Assembly (NCBI RefSeq): GCF_031877795.1
Contig: NC_133931.1
Location: 70,531,429-70,595,428, forward strand
Reading direction: 5' to 3'
Source: Strix aluco
Lineage: Eukaryota; Chordata; Aves; Strigiformes; Strigidae
Length of the DNA stretch: 64,000 nt
Part shown: in pieces, positions 19,461-32,600 of the stretch
How the letters are laid out: every line of letters begins with the position of its first letter
Numbering within the stretch: the first letter of the stretch is position 1
Made by a program: the position numbers and the translations under genes
The notes under the pieces: model-generated
Databases searched by the model: none
What the model was told of the DNA's origin: nothing
The model's input: only the letters and a program-made list of their open reading frames with translations

Positions 19461-20149
19461 AAGGTGATAACACTGTGGGCAAAACGCAGGAGTGCTGAGA
19501 TACCAGCAGCCAAAAGAAAAGCGGATCAAATCTTTATCCCTTCATTTCCGTGTCATTGTCGTTATAAACCAAGTTTGAGTAAGTTTATGTCTGTTCTGTA
19601 ACAAGCCCCGATCCCTCCAGACCGCGGGACTGGCCGCGAATTAGAGCTGGTGGGTCTGAGCGTGTGTCTGAATGTCCTCACATCACAGCACGATCACGAT
19701 CCTGGGGCGAGACTGGATAAATTATGGGGGAGGGAAAATAGTTTCTTGCTTTGGTACACGAACCTTATCTCTAGATCAGCCGTCAAATGCAGTGGTTTTT
19801 CAAAAGTGTTGGTTTGAGTTTGGGGTTTTTTGTTTGTTTGTTTTTTGTTTTTTTAAAGTATGAACAAAAGAGTGAGAGAAATTAATTTTGCCATTTGGTT
19901 CAATAGCACAAGTCAAAGATCAGGTTCAGCTGCTTTAGAGCAGGCTACGGGGCTGGAAGGGAAAGCCGTGCAGCTCGTATGGCTGTACAAAGCAGAAATA
20001 CAAGGCAGACTGAGAAAGAAAGAGATGAGGGGAAAAAATCATAGAGAAACGGCTTGAAACTGAGAGACTCTAAATCATTCAGCCATGGCAAATTCAAACA
20101 CACAAAGGAGGGGATGCTAAATTAACAGTGCTTTTTACATAGAGCCCAA

Positions 20150-20600
20150 ATAAAACTGTAATCAGCGGCGCGTTACTTTTCATTAAGCGAGTTTGACAGC
20201 AGCATATTCAGCCTCGACAAGGGAACAGGAGCGAAGAAATATACGGCTCTCCCAGCCCGAGTCATAAGATAATTCCTTAAGCTCCATTAACAACTCTTAG
20301 CCGCAGGAAATGGGCTCCCTGAAAACATCTCCAAATCTAAAAGCTTTATCGACCTCTCAAACCTCTGCTGATGGTTCTATTTTTTTAAAAAAACTTAGAG
20401 GCGAGACGTCCAGCAAGGTAATAGACTTTGACACAACACCTTCTTAACTAGAGAGAGAGAGGCAGGGAAAACGAGACCTTAAATGATATTTAAAAGGCAG
20501 CCAATTAAGATTTAAAATGATTGTCTCCTGAGATTATGCATGCAATTTATGTCATCTACTTTTTTTCCCAGGCATGCATGCGAAATTGCAATGGGGCATA
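20150..20600. promoter_or_regulatory. Candidate conserved noncoding element
   Basis: High-complexity sequence with CATTAAGCGAG near 20181, TTTGACAGCAG near 20191, CCATTAACAAC near 20284, GCCAATTAAG near 20501 and ATTATGCATGCAATTTATG near 20533. The GCATGC core recurs as GGCATGCATGCG at 20572-20583. It ends at the AAT microsatellite. Its texture matches the upstream candidates and I infer a regulatory role. Confidence 0.35.
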
Positions 20601-20612
20601 TTGCCTGTTCCT

Positions 20613-20614
<2 letters not shown>

Positions 20615-20654
<40 letters not shown>
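20615..20654 (+). repeat. (AAT)13 microsatellite
   Basis: A perfect trinucleotide array of about 40 bases. Confidence 0.95.
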
Positions 20655-23062
20655 GAAGAAGCAGTAGGAATCAACAATCTGTAACTATCTCACATAATGG
20701 TAAATGCTGATTTAGGAAGGGGCTGACGTTTAGGTAACCTGATTATAGAGCACCTTGCAACAGCCATCTTATTTACACATGCCTAATTAAAAGAGAGATG
20801 GATGAAATGATACACACATTTTCTATTACTCTTTAGAAGCACATTTCTTTTTATCCTGAGTGCAAATTTGACTATTAAAATCATGTAATCAGTTCATAGT
20901 CACAGAACCCAGTGTAGCAGCTCCTTCCCATCAGCCACATGAAGAGAAGTGTCCAAGAAGACTTTGTCTTGGCAAGACTTCGAACATTATTACTTTAAAG
21001 ATATAATGGTTCAGAAGGAGACTCTGACTTACTACAGTCTTTCTGATATACATTTACCTTTTCCATTTAAATCTGACCTTCAAATAATATGAAGGCTTGA
21101 GTGTGTGAAAGTGTATCCACTTAAATGCCAAGAAAAGAGTTAATGCTCACATTGTACAATTTCATGCAGAAATCCCGGAAAATGAAAGAAAAGATTATAG
21201 CTCACTTGCTGGTTTTGTGAGGGATCAGAAAATGTTCCAATGAGTGTAATTTGTAGATGAATGGGGAGGAAAAGGCTCATTCAAACACCACTGTGCTTTG
21301 GCCAAAGTGTTTCATGTTCTCCCTTAGATGAAGTTAGGAGTGGCTACAAAGCAATGAGCTTGAGTCCAACTCCCCTGTCTCTTGAGGTCTGGGCATGTAA
21401 CTGTACATAAAAGAGTGAAGAATGGAGGGATGTTAATGGCCAAATTATACATTTTTATTTGCCTGATAAAAAAATGTAATGATTGTGCTTCTCCTTAAAG
21501 AGGAAGCTATTTTTAGTGGACTAGCTAATGGCTGAAACACAGATCCTGAAAGTGGTACATCCGGCAAGTTTTAACTCACGTTTATTGTCAAAGAAGCAGT
21601 GAGGTGCTTAGGGCTTGCGGGAAGGGTTCTCTTCATACTCCTTGTGAAATGGCATCACTGCAGAAAATAATTCCAGATTTGTAGGCCCCCAGAAAAGCAG
21701 TTTTAATATACAACATAGGTCTGGGGGCAGTTTAATACACAAGCTATCAGTCTCCCACACCATATGACTGATAGTAAAATCTTAATTTGGCTGAGAACTT
21801 GAAGATACATTTAATATAACCTGAAGAAACAAGGGAAGAGGAAACGCTTGGGAGCAATTTAAAAGCAAAAGATGATAATTTCTTCCCAGTGTGTGTCCCC
21901 CCACACCCCATTGAGAACTGGGACTGTGTTCTGGGAGGAAAGAAAGAAGCCTCCACCCGACCTAGGGAGAGTGCATATACGCAAGCCCCACTGGTATCCT
22001 GCTTTCCACAGTGCGGAACGTGGTCCAGGCATAAGAACCACAGTTGACCTACTTACAAGGCTCAAGAGCTATTTCCTGTCCATCCCAGTTTAAGAAGAGC
22101 ATGAAAATGAAAGAAATATCTTGAAGGAAAGTATTGTCTTAATGTTCTTCTTTTCCTGACACAAATACATAAAAAAAATATTTTTTCATTGATTTGTGTA
22201 GACAAAAATGAGGGCATAAGGATCTTTTTCTTCTCAGTTTTACCTCTATTTCCTTCCTCCAAATCAGCATGTCATTATTTAAATTTTTAAATGGATGGAT
22301 TTCAGTTGCAGTTGGTGATTATTTTGTCAGTGGTTTCCATGGGATCATAATCAGGCCACTTTTCAAAGAATACCTCAGAAATCCTTTCTGAAATACTGCC
22401 AAGGATGACAGTGGCGATGAAATGGAACCGAGGAAACACCTTCCTCCAACATTTTTTTGATTTATATGGCTCCTATGGAATGTCAAAAATCAAACAATTA
22501 AAAAAAAGCTGTACTTGAGATCTCATCAAATAACTTCCTCCATGTATTCTGTTGTGAAACAGGATTAAAACCCTTGCTAGAAAAGAGAACAAAGCTGAAT
22601 AACCAACACTTTAGCTATGTCATTATGATGGGAGATGTGCTCCGTCAAAGGCTGATGAGTCTTCTAAAGTTTTGTCCTCTAACATCGTATCTATCGATCC
22701 TGGGCTTGTAATAACCCCACAAGTTATTCAGAGTATGTTCTGTTGTCCTCAACCACAAGGTGCTCAGCTAACTAACAGTTTCACTATATTAGTGTTTTTG
22801 CCAAGGAGAAAATTATTGGTAAAGTAAGATAGTGCCCTCGATTGAGCTGAAGGGGGACACTTTCAGGATGGGAGAAGTGGCCATGAAATGAGTAAAGGGT
22901 GGAGTGCTTGGGAATCCTTTTTGAGCGCAGTTCTTCTTCCTTTCTTTCTGGTAATGGGAAGAATGACCAGCCAGGCCCATACAGGAGGTAGATATAACAT
23001 GGCATAATGCTTTGTTTTCTGGCCTGGTTAGGTTACAGCACACAGAGTGCTGTATGTGACAG

Positions 23063-23094
23063 TGATGTCATATAAGTCAGCCCTGATGACATCA
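23063..23094. repeat. Short inverted repeat of ATF/CREB-like half-sites
   Basis: TGATGTCAT at 23063-23071 is the reverse complement of ATGACATCA at 23086-23094, with a 14-base spacer. Both resemble CRE/AP-1 variants (TGACNTCA type). A pair like this could be a chance event. Confidence 0.5.
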
Positions 23095-23607
23095 GCTGTT
23101 GGCAGCCATGTGAATAGAATGCTTTGGTTTTGAGGCTTCATGCCATTAGGTTGCCCTCTTTCTGAACATACCATCATTTTCTCACCGGCCTTGTGACACA
23201 AATGGCTGATGGCATACTAAGCAGAGGAGGGAAAAGCTGGGAGATATTGCTGTCACTGCAAGTAAAGGTGACAGATAACTTTTTGTCCAATGTCACATCT
23301 GTGATCAAGTGGTTTTTTGAGTCTTATTTGCCACAGTCTGATGTATACAATTTAATTCTTTGGTTACAGCCTTCACAGAGAAACAAGTGACAACCTGCTC
23401 ACTTGAAGGAGCAATCTTATAATCTTACAGGTAAAAGTAAACCAGATCTGAACCAGCCTGGACAGTTTTGTAGTTAGTTTACCACAGGTTTGGCCCAAGT
23501 AGCTGAAATAAACAATAACTAAAAATGTGATGTATCTGTGTTGATTTTACTGGGGAAGTAAGGCGGGAAAGTCCCACCATGACAGAAGACTCACTAGAGA
23601 AAAAGGA

Positions 23608-23623
23608 GGGGGGGGGGGGGGGT

Positions 23624-23675
<52 letters not shown>
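23608..23675 (+). repeat. Compound microsatellite G(15)-(GT)n-(GA)n
   Basis: A G run (23608-23622) passes into GT repeats (to about 23642) and then GA repeats (to about 23675). The purine-rich strand can form triplex or quadruplex structures. Length is probably unstable. Confidence 0.93.
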
Positions 23676-23678
<3 letters not shown>

Positions 23679-26600
23679 TGCTTAAATCCGTGCTTCTAAC
23701 CCGGTACAGATTTCTGCCTTCATTTACACCAGATTTAGTCAGCTGTAACTCGGATTAACTTTGTTAGAGCTTCTCTGTATTTACAATACCGTATCAGACA
23801 GCAGGAAGGATTCTTGTGCATGGAGCTGGCTTGGGTAAACCCCCTGCTGACATAGTGTAAACCTGGGGGTTAGCAGCACTCACAAAGTACGTGAAGGAAT
23901 CTCACTATGTGTAACTGGTTTGTATTAAGGATTTTAGGCACATAAATGGAACGCTTTACTGAAGCAGGCCAGTTCAAGTTATGTTACTTCCGTATTAAAT
24001 TGAAGCAAATGGAATCAGCAAATGTGGACGTCAAAAGTCAGATTCCCAAACTTATTGCCAGGTTTACCTTCAAACACTTCTGCTAAGCCTCTCTTCTCTG
24101 ACAGTAATGCAGGAGAGACAAAAATCAAGAGTTTTCTCTTCATCTTCCCATCTGGAGGAATGCAAAGCCTCTGTTTGTTGACAGATCTGTGAAGGAAAGA
24201 AGGACATTTTCTCTTCTCCCATCTGCTGCCACACAACCTAGTCAGTAGAAAGTCTTCAGATACAACTGTTCTCTTGCTGTGCACAAATCTTCGCTGCTGC
24301 TCTTCCTTTGCCTGAATTTTTCTTTCCTAGGAGAAGTGATGAAAGAGAAAGAATAATCAGGTAGGAAGAAATGTCCTTCACTTGAACCAGGAGCCACAAA
24401 TGCAAGCTCATGCCTATCACTGTGGATGGGAGACACTGTCAGTTCTGGGGTGAATTCTACAATTGTGAGCAACCATGCAATACAAAGGTATTCCTGGAAA
24501 CAGCCACAACACCCCCATTCTACACATTTCACGAAATAAAACTTTGCTAAGATCCTAAAGTAAGACTTTTTAATTAAAATGAAGGACCTAAAGAACTCCA
24601 ATTATAATGTATTACAAAAAAAGTAAGATATAGTGCCAGTTTTTCAAGTTGACTGAAGAGTAAGGAATTTATCATAAGAGAATGCTCAGGTGATTCTGAG
24701 GAATGAGCCTTGTTCCATAATAAAAGCAAAACCAAAGGACATGAACACCAAATCCTGATCCCAAATTATTCATGAACAAGATGCATAAACTGAGCCTGAA
24801 CTTTCCCCTAATACACAGTGTCCCATCTTTTCCTGTTGTGAATCTCTCTTACAAAAAAGAATAGGTGAAAAGCAAGCAAGCAAAAAACCCAAGACAGAAA
24901 CAGTTATATATCAAGAAAATAGAATTTCCTGGTTGCTGGAAATGACTGATAGAATTCTGGGAGAATGGGGTTGCATACATGAGTACATGCATGAGCAGGA
25001 TGAAAGCAAACATGGTAAACATAATGCTGCACTCTCTTGAAACATGCCCATCAGTGCTTCCTGCAAACACCAAATTCCTGCTTTTGGAATGGCTTTAATT
25101 ACCTATGCATAGACAATTCCCATGCCATCCTTCTCTGATTAATAACCACCAAACAAACAGGCTTGACATGGTATGTGCACAGCAGTACCATAGAACTAAT
25201 TTATAGCTGCTGCTAATTCAAAACTGTAGTTCCTTAATCCTGAAAAGCATCCGTGGGCCAAGTGTATCACTGAGAGTGTCCAGTTTTTAATCCAGGCAAA
25301 CTGTATTATAATGTTGGTCTGGAAACCTGAGTCACAATGCATGGAGAAATCAGTTTACTTACTGTCCTTCCATCAGGGTAGTTTGGGCTGAATTTGACCC
25401 TGGTGCTCTGCCCTTCAGTGTTGGTCTCCCAGCTGACTATAGCTAAGCCAATACCCCAACCCTTCACAAACAAATACCCCAAGCTCTTCACAACCTAACT
25501 TCAGGACTGGATGTTGAAGAATGAAGAGGCTTGTTTCCCTTGAGTGTGAGGGACCCACGGGGAGGGGATAACGTGGTGTGTCTTGAAGTTTTCTCAGTGC
25601 CACTCCCAGGACCACTAGAGAAAGGATGCAGCCCATTCTTGATCAGCTGTGAGCAACTGCTGACATCCCTCTCTCTTTAATCCCAACGGTAGAGCAGATA
25701 GCGACAGAGTGGATCAGGGACATTTTATTTTGTGATGCATCATTTACAGGAGAGTGGTGAAATGCAATGTTCTATTCACTAAGAGCGTGTCCCTGAATTT
25801 GATATAAAGCCAGCTGAGCACAGGAAGACCAAGAAGTAACATCAGCTTGTTGTTTCCCAGTGAGTGGCTGCTATGTGAGACTATGTATTTGGGAGAGCCA
25901 GAGAGGTACAGAGAAGAAATATTCTTACAAAGATAACTGCAGAGATTTCCCTTTTGGGCATACCTTGTTTCAGCTGGTATGCCCCTGGGGTTGTTATTTT
26001 CAAGCAGTTGGGACTCTAGATAGCCAGGAGAATCTGACGGGAAGTATCGTTACAAAACCTTGATTGCTGCTGTCACAGAGGTAGTCGACTGGTAGACAGA
26101 TAACTCTACAAGTAGGACAATGTTAAGAAAAGGATGTAAGGAAGTGTTTTATTTTCATTCCATTGCTTTTAACTACTATAAATTCTTCAGACATTGAGAT
26201 GTAAGGAGACAAGGTTCTCAGCCTTCATCTTGACTTATCCTGATTAATGCTCTGCCAGAAGGAAGTAATATATTAATTGTTTGTGATCTGAAAAAGGATA
26301 AGTCCCTGACTTTGCATATGTTACCAAAAGTCTGTCAGATAATGCTTTCTTAAAGGCAAGATTTGGCACAGCTCTCACCAGTGAGATTTCCTGAACTAAA
26401 GAAGGACGTGTGGCCACGATTATTGCACCCAGCTTCAAATAAAGGGTATCTCCTTCTTCAAAGCTGGAGCAAAGAGACTGAATCCACTCCACATGCAGGT
26501 TCAAGTCTGGGGTATAAATGGAAAATACTTTACTGTAGCATACCCCACATCACCAAATCTTTCTGTGGAAACAGTAAGCCCATTAGAGCCATAATTTAAG

Positions 26601-29600
26601 AAATAGAGGCTGAATATCCTTAGTGACTGCACTCTACACAGAGACAATTTATGTCTTAATCAGTAACACATTTTCTAACAGCTTCAGCAATGACAGGCTG
26701 CCACATGTTTTGGGGGTTTGGATTAAAGGCTAGGCAATTCTCCGAGAAATGGAGTTAATAACTTTTGACCTTTTTGCTACCTTCACTCCAGAGCTGTATC
26801 TGCAGAACGTTTCACTGTATGCTGCTGATGCTCTGTAAAGTGGTTAAGCAGGTCCTTTATCCTTCTAGATCTGGGCCTTAGCACTTGCATAAATAATACT
26901 TTGGAAAAAACTTTGTTCAGAGACTAGGGCACCTCTTCCCTCCTTTTGTTACTCTGCAAGGTTCATCTGAAGATGCCGATTCAAGAAATTGGCAATTATG
27001 CAAACCATATGTATATGAAATCTGCTTGAAACCCCCAGAAGTTCAATATTTTGTTCCTCTTGAATGCTGATTTCTCCTGTCTGTTGTTCCTGCCCACCAG
27101 ATCTTGGCCCTGCCCTTTTGAAGAACATAGGAAGAAGTAAGGATCACAGAAGCTGCTCTCTCTCAAACTGTGACCCATCATACATGTAATTTGCTTTAAG
27201 TAGCATGGGAACTGAACTTGCCTAACGTGTGCATACATGAATGCCAATCATGATCTACATTGTTTAGTGCAGTTTGCCAGTATTAAGGCTATGGGCTAGG
27301 AAAGAGGTGAGCTAGTAATTCAGGGTGGGATTGTTGCGCAGCAGGAAAGCTGCATAATAAATCATGCACAGTACTTTATATAACCTTACCTAGTTTAAGC
27401 AGTATCACTGCACATTCTAGCTGTGATAAAATTCAGTACATTTATTTTATTTTTAATAAATTTAAGTATGGCATAAGATAAAAAATATCTGTATAATACT
27501 TATGGACAGACACATACATTTACAAATCTTGCTTAAGTAGTCTTCTCATTTTCTTTCAAAGTCCCCAGAGGATTCAAATGACATATGGCAAGAATTCTTT
27601 TAAGGTAATCATATAAGAAAACCTAAGCAGACGGAAATACATGGTTGTTGACTGTAAGATCAAAGGTCCCCAGTGAGTCTGTTGTGGACATCCAGTCCAT
27701 ACTGAAACGGGTTTTTACTCTTTCTAATCTGTTTTCTCCATTTTGTACAAGATGCGCGCTTTCCATATTAAAGCAAATGTGAAGTATGTGCACATTGAGT
27801 GATAAGACTATTGGTTTTGAAAACAGAGTTAGAGTAAAAATTCCTGCTTCCAAGTTTAGGATCAGGTATTTTAAAATAATATAAATTTTTTTCTATTAGC
27901 AACTCCCAGATTTATAACTGGAGTACAATTTGTATTCATTCACAATAGTCACACCTAAGGCAAAGACATCAGCTATTTCAACTGAAAGTTGACGCTCTCA
28001 CTTTTCACTGTTAATGCACTTGCTTCCTTTTTTTAGATTTCTTTGAGGATATAAAACAATAAAAAAGCAGATGGACCTTTATGCAGCCACTTCTAGTCAT
28101 TTTTCATTATTTACTGCTCATGTTTTAATAATTAACACAATTCAGTCATAGCAATGTTTTTAATGCCTCTAGGAAAGAGAGTATTTACACTAAAAAAGTT
28201 TTAAATAGTTTAATTATAATGCAAATAATCAAGAAAACATTAAAAATTCACAAAATTTGCACAGCAATTTTACAGTGGACCAGTAATACTGGCAGTTCCA
28301 CTATTATAATTTAGGGGATTGATAATGTAACACTGTGATCAAAATTCTTAAGGATTATTTACTCTTGAGATATTTTCATGTGTATAAGTGATTCATAGTT
28401 AGCCTATTTGTCACAACAAGTTTGTTTTCCAAAACTGGGCACTCAGTAATTGCTTGCAGTTTTACTAGGAGTTTTGCTGAGTCCTGCAACACAACTCCCT
28501 GATGGTGCAGCCATCGGTAGTCAGACTACTGTTTCGATTCTACAGAACAATAATCCTCATTAAAAGATTTATTTGAATCCTGCCGCTCCTTTTTACAAGT
28601 ACAGCTTGATAAGATGGAGTACAGCAGTTTGTGAATCTGAGGAACGTGAACATCCTGAGAAATTCAGGATTTACAAAAATCAGCTGGATCCTTATATGTT
28701 GTTGACTTTCCATTACATATGTTGGTATTTGACAGTTACACACTATACATAATTAATTTAGTTATTTTCCCTGTAATGTACATGACCTGATTGTAATTTT
28801 CCCAAATTAGATAATTTTTCATAATTATTCATCATATCGTTTATGTGAACAAATGTCAGACTATGGTTTGTCTACAAATGTAGAGCTGCATCTTCTGCTA
28901 TGTATAACTGACCATGTAAATCAGCTCCCCCCTCCCTTCTCTGGATACTCTTAGCTTTATAAATGTGAGCAAAGCCAAAAAATATTTCTAAGGCTTTGAA
29001 ATTTTAAAGGAAAGCAGAGAGCGCTTTAAGCAGAAAAAGGCAGCAGGCACAGGAAATTTAGGACAGCTCATGCTTTTCCTGTCATTATTTGCAAAACTTT
29101 CCTTTTTCAAAGGATTCTGTTTGATTACGCTCATAGCGGGTTAACAAATAGTTCGGTTTATTTTGGACACATTGAAGTCAATGGAAGCACATGTTTTTAA
29201 GCATTTCAAAAATCTCAGGCTGCTTTGGAGTAACTAAAATGGCAATGTAAGTGTCTCATCCTAAGCCAGAGGAAGTATGTGGCTTAGTGGCTGATCTTAG
29301 ACTCTTATTTTTAAAACTTCAGCTTTTTCATTGTGACCCACAGAGAATTTGCTCCCGCATTATGAGAAGAGTGGGAAACCCAGCTGCAGATGAGTAAAAA
29401 TATAAGGTGTTTCACCTAATCAACTTGAACTCTCTCTATAGTCAGTGGAAAGAGATGCTTCTTATGGCAGGTTCGCTGACCTCCAATATCCATGATGGGT
29501 TAGAGGAATCCCACTCAGGGTCTTGCTGTGAATTTAAGCAAGTACTTTACAGGGCTTTCCTCTTCATTGACTATTCAATGGCTGTTACTTCATTCTAATG

Positions 29601-32600
29601 TGTTGGTCATGGGTTCAGACCTGACACAATGCAGGCCTGTTTATTTTACTCTTTTTAATAACATCCTGAAGGAAGTCCCAGAAGCTGACCTGTACAGGAA
29701 CAAGAGACCTCATCAGGATTTCTTGACACTGAAGCTTCGTCTGAATTGAGGAATTGGCTTATGTCTTCACTCTCACAGTCCCAGTCCCTTGACTACCCAC
29801 AGCAGGGCATTGCTGCAACAGATCTTGACTTCTTCCTTGCTTCTTCAGGTTTCCTTCAAGTGCAGAGCAGGGTGCACAAAAGAAACGGTGATTACTGGGG
29901 ATTTGTCATAGCATTCAGGCAAGATCGGCTACTGTGGTACCCTAACCTGGGGGCCAGAACACAGCACCCATGGATAACTCAACCTGGCTGGAGTTTCCTT
30001 TCAGCAGTTCCAGCAGCACTGTCAAACTTCCTTTAACCCAAACACAGAGCTCTCAGCATTGATTCACACAAAATGTCTGAATATGAAATAAGCTGGACAC
30101 ATGATGGACTCTTCTCTCTCTCTCCCTGAAGAGCACTCTCTGTTGAGCTGGTTTGCGTCTTTTGATCTAGACTTTCCACAAAGCAATACTTAAGAAGGAG
30201 AAACATTAATCTTCATAAGTAATGTTGGGAGCTAAATATCCCACACACCCGTTGAAATGGAGACATTGCTAGCATACCTCTCTCTCCATCCTACAAGGCT
30301 CGCTATCAGCATCATGCAACCTAACTGGCATGCTGCTATTTCTTCCCTTTCCTATTAGCTTGCAACTGCAGTGGCTGCTCAGGCTGTGCGATACAGTCTT
30401 TGCTTTGATACAGAACAAAAGGCTTCAAAGCAGAACATGCCACAGAATTAGGAAGGGTGGGTCGGTTTGCTTCCATGAATCACAATCTTCTCTTTCTTCT
30501 TCTCCCCCCTTCCCCGTGCCTCTTATCACTCATCTTAATTCTGCACTGGCATTGTTCCCACTAGCCCTGCTGTTGTTCTTTCTTCCTCAGTCTCTCACCA
30601 TTACTGTTCTGCATCCTCTTATACCTAAAGAAACCTCCCTGCCTCAATTCCATTCAGTCATAACAGTAGTAGCCGTAAATAGCTCCCAAAAGCTCCAAGT
30701 GGCTTCTCAGACATGTTCATTTCCTTAAACAACTCTGCAATAAGGAAGAAAATATATATTTTATATATATCTACCCTGCTCACCACCTGAGAAAAAGGGG
30801 TGCTTTGAACCTGACATGAGGACAGATGAAGGCAAGCAGTGATAAGTGGGAAAGGCTGCTACCAGCTCCTGACTGGTCATGTTCTCTTGTGATAACTTCA
30901 TGCCTTCTACTCCTCCAGAGTGTGTGAACAGCCGTCCACTACTGCTTATTGTGCACAGGCTCTATTTGCTCTGCACAGATCAGCACACTGAGGCTTTTGG
31001 AGACTGGCTAGAGCTTGTTGTGGGATCTCTGAATGTGAGGAGACAGTTTTATTGATCTCTGGGATCTAGACACGGGTCTTAAGTCAAAGAGTCCTGCTGC
31101 ATTGATTGCCTTGTACCTCCTTCTTGAAACGTAGGGCTTCTTTGTGAGATCGGTTCAGAAAGAACAGAAGTTAGCTGGATTCTGGATAGCAACAAACAAA
31201 AGCAGAGAGCTGGCAAAAGGCTGTACCAGGACTGAGCAAGGATCGCTACCAGGGATTTTTACTTTGCAAACCAGAATGTCATAAGAACCCCAGAGCGGAA
31301 ACAGTGACAGGAAAACTCCAACGATGGATCGTGGTACAACACTTGAGACTTGCAAAGCTGGCAGAAATATCTGCTGTCAGAGAAGCCTGAAATTGCAGCT
31401 CATTGGTCACTGAGGAAAACAGCTCCATCAGCTCCTCAGGTGAATGATCACTGCACAGTGGGGCTGTGATGAATCCGTCCTGAGCACCTTCCCTAACTGC
31501 TTCTACCATCCTGTTTAAGCAGCAGTGCTGTTATTCTGAATGGCTGATGGCAGGAAGAGCTTAAGTTCAAACATAGTCAAGGATTTTATTCAAAACAAGG
31601 GCTGAGCCCATCATCATCCTTCAGGTGCAACAGAAGGAGCAACCAAACCTTGGTTAGGCAAAAAAATCTTGGAGCACGCTGCCCTAGCCTCTTCTCCTGG
31701 TTGTGCAGGGGGATAGAAGTGTGTGGCCCTAACTCAGCTGTTTCTGTGGGTCAAAATGCAGAGGCAAAGGGTGCTCCTGCATGAGCTAATTTAGCCCACA
31801 AAACAGCAGAAAAGTAACTCATGAAAAATAAAAAAGATGACTAGGTTTTTTGCTGTTTTAGTGGGCTGCTGTGAATCAGCAAAGGAGCGAAGAAGTGCAA
31901 GAGCAGGGAAAGGTCTGCAGCTGGGAGCAGAGACAGAGAGGAAAGAGCAGGGGAAGGAGGATAGGAAGCCAGGATGGGGTATGAGATTTCCTACTTTTGT
32001 CTGCAATAAGACATTATGGGCTTGACTGACTGTGAAACTTCAGGCTAGGGGTGAAGTTATAGGCACATTTCAAGCTGATAGAATTGTTCTGACACCAGAA
32101 GAAGGAAGTCCTCCCAGCTCCGAGGCCCCACCATCTTTGCCAGATCCTGTCACGTAGTTGCTTATAACCCATCTCTCCACTCCTCCTTTACTGCAGGTTT
32201 TCTTGTGGAAGACTCATTTTCAGAAATTGGGTCAGAATGAATTTAATAAAAGAGAGTTTCCGAAAAAGGTTTTTGTGGTAGGGGTAATCTTGTGCACCCA
32301 GGGTTAATAATGACTTAATAATTCTGCCTTGTTTGCTTTGCGAGGGACAGATACACTGACAGAAAATGACCAAGAAGGGAATGTGTAGAGGAGTCAGCAG
32401 GAAACAGGAAGCCATCGCTGATAAAAGCAAATGAAGTTATACTGGTTTTGTAATTTAAATAGAGGCAGAGAGCTCCACAGTGATGATACAAGGTGGGAAT
32501 CATACAAATATCATCAAGCTCCTCAGGACATCTTTTTGTTTGTCTTTAAAGTTGGGTCTCATTTTGCAATACGTTTCACTGCTTTGCAAAAGTCTTTATG

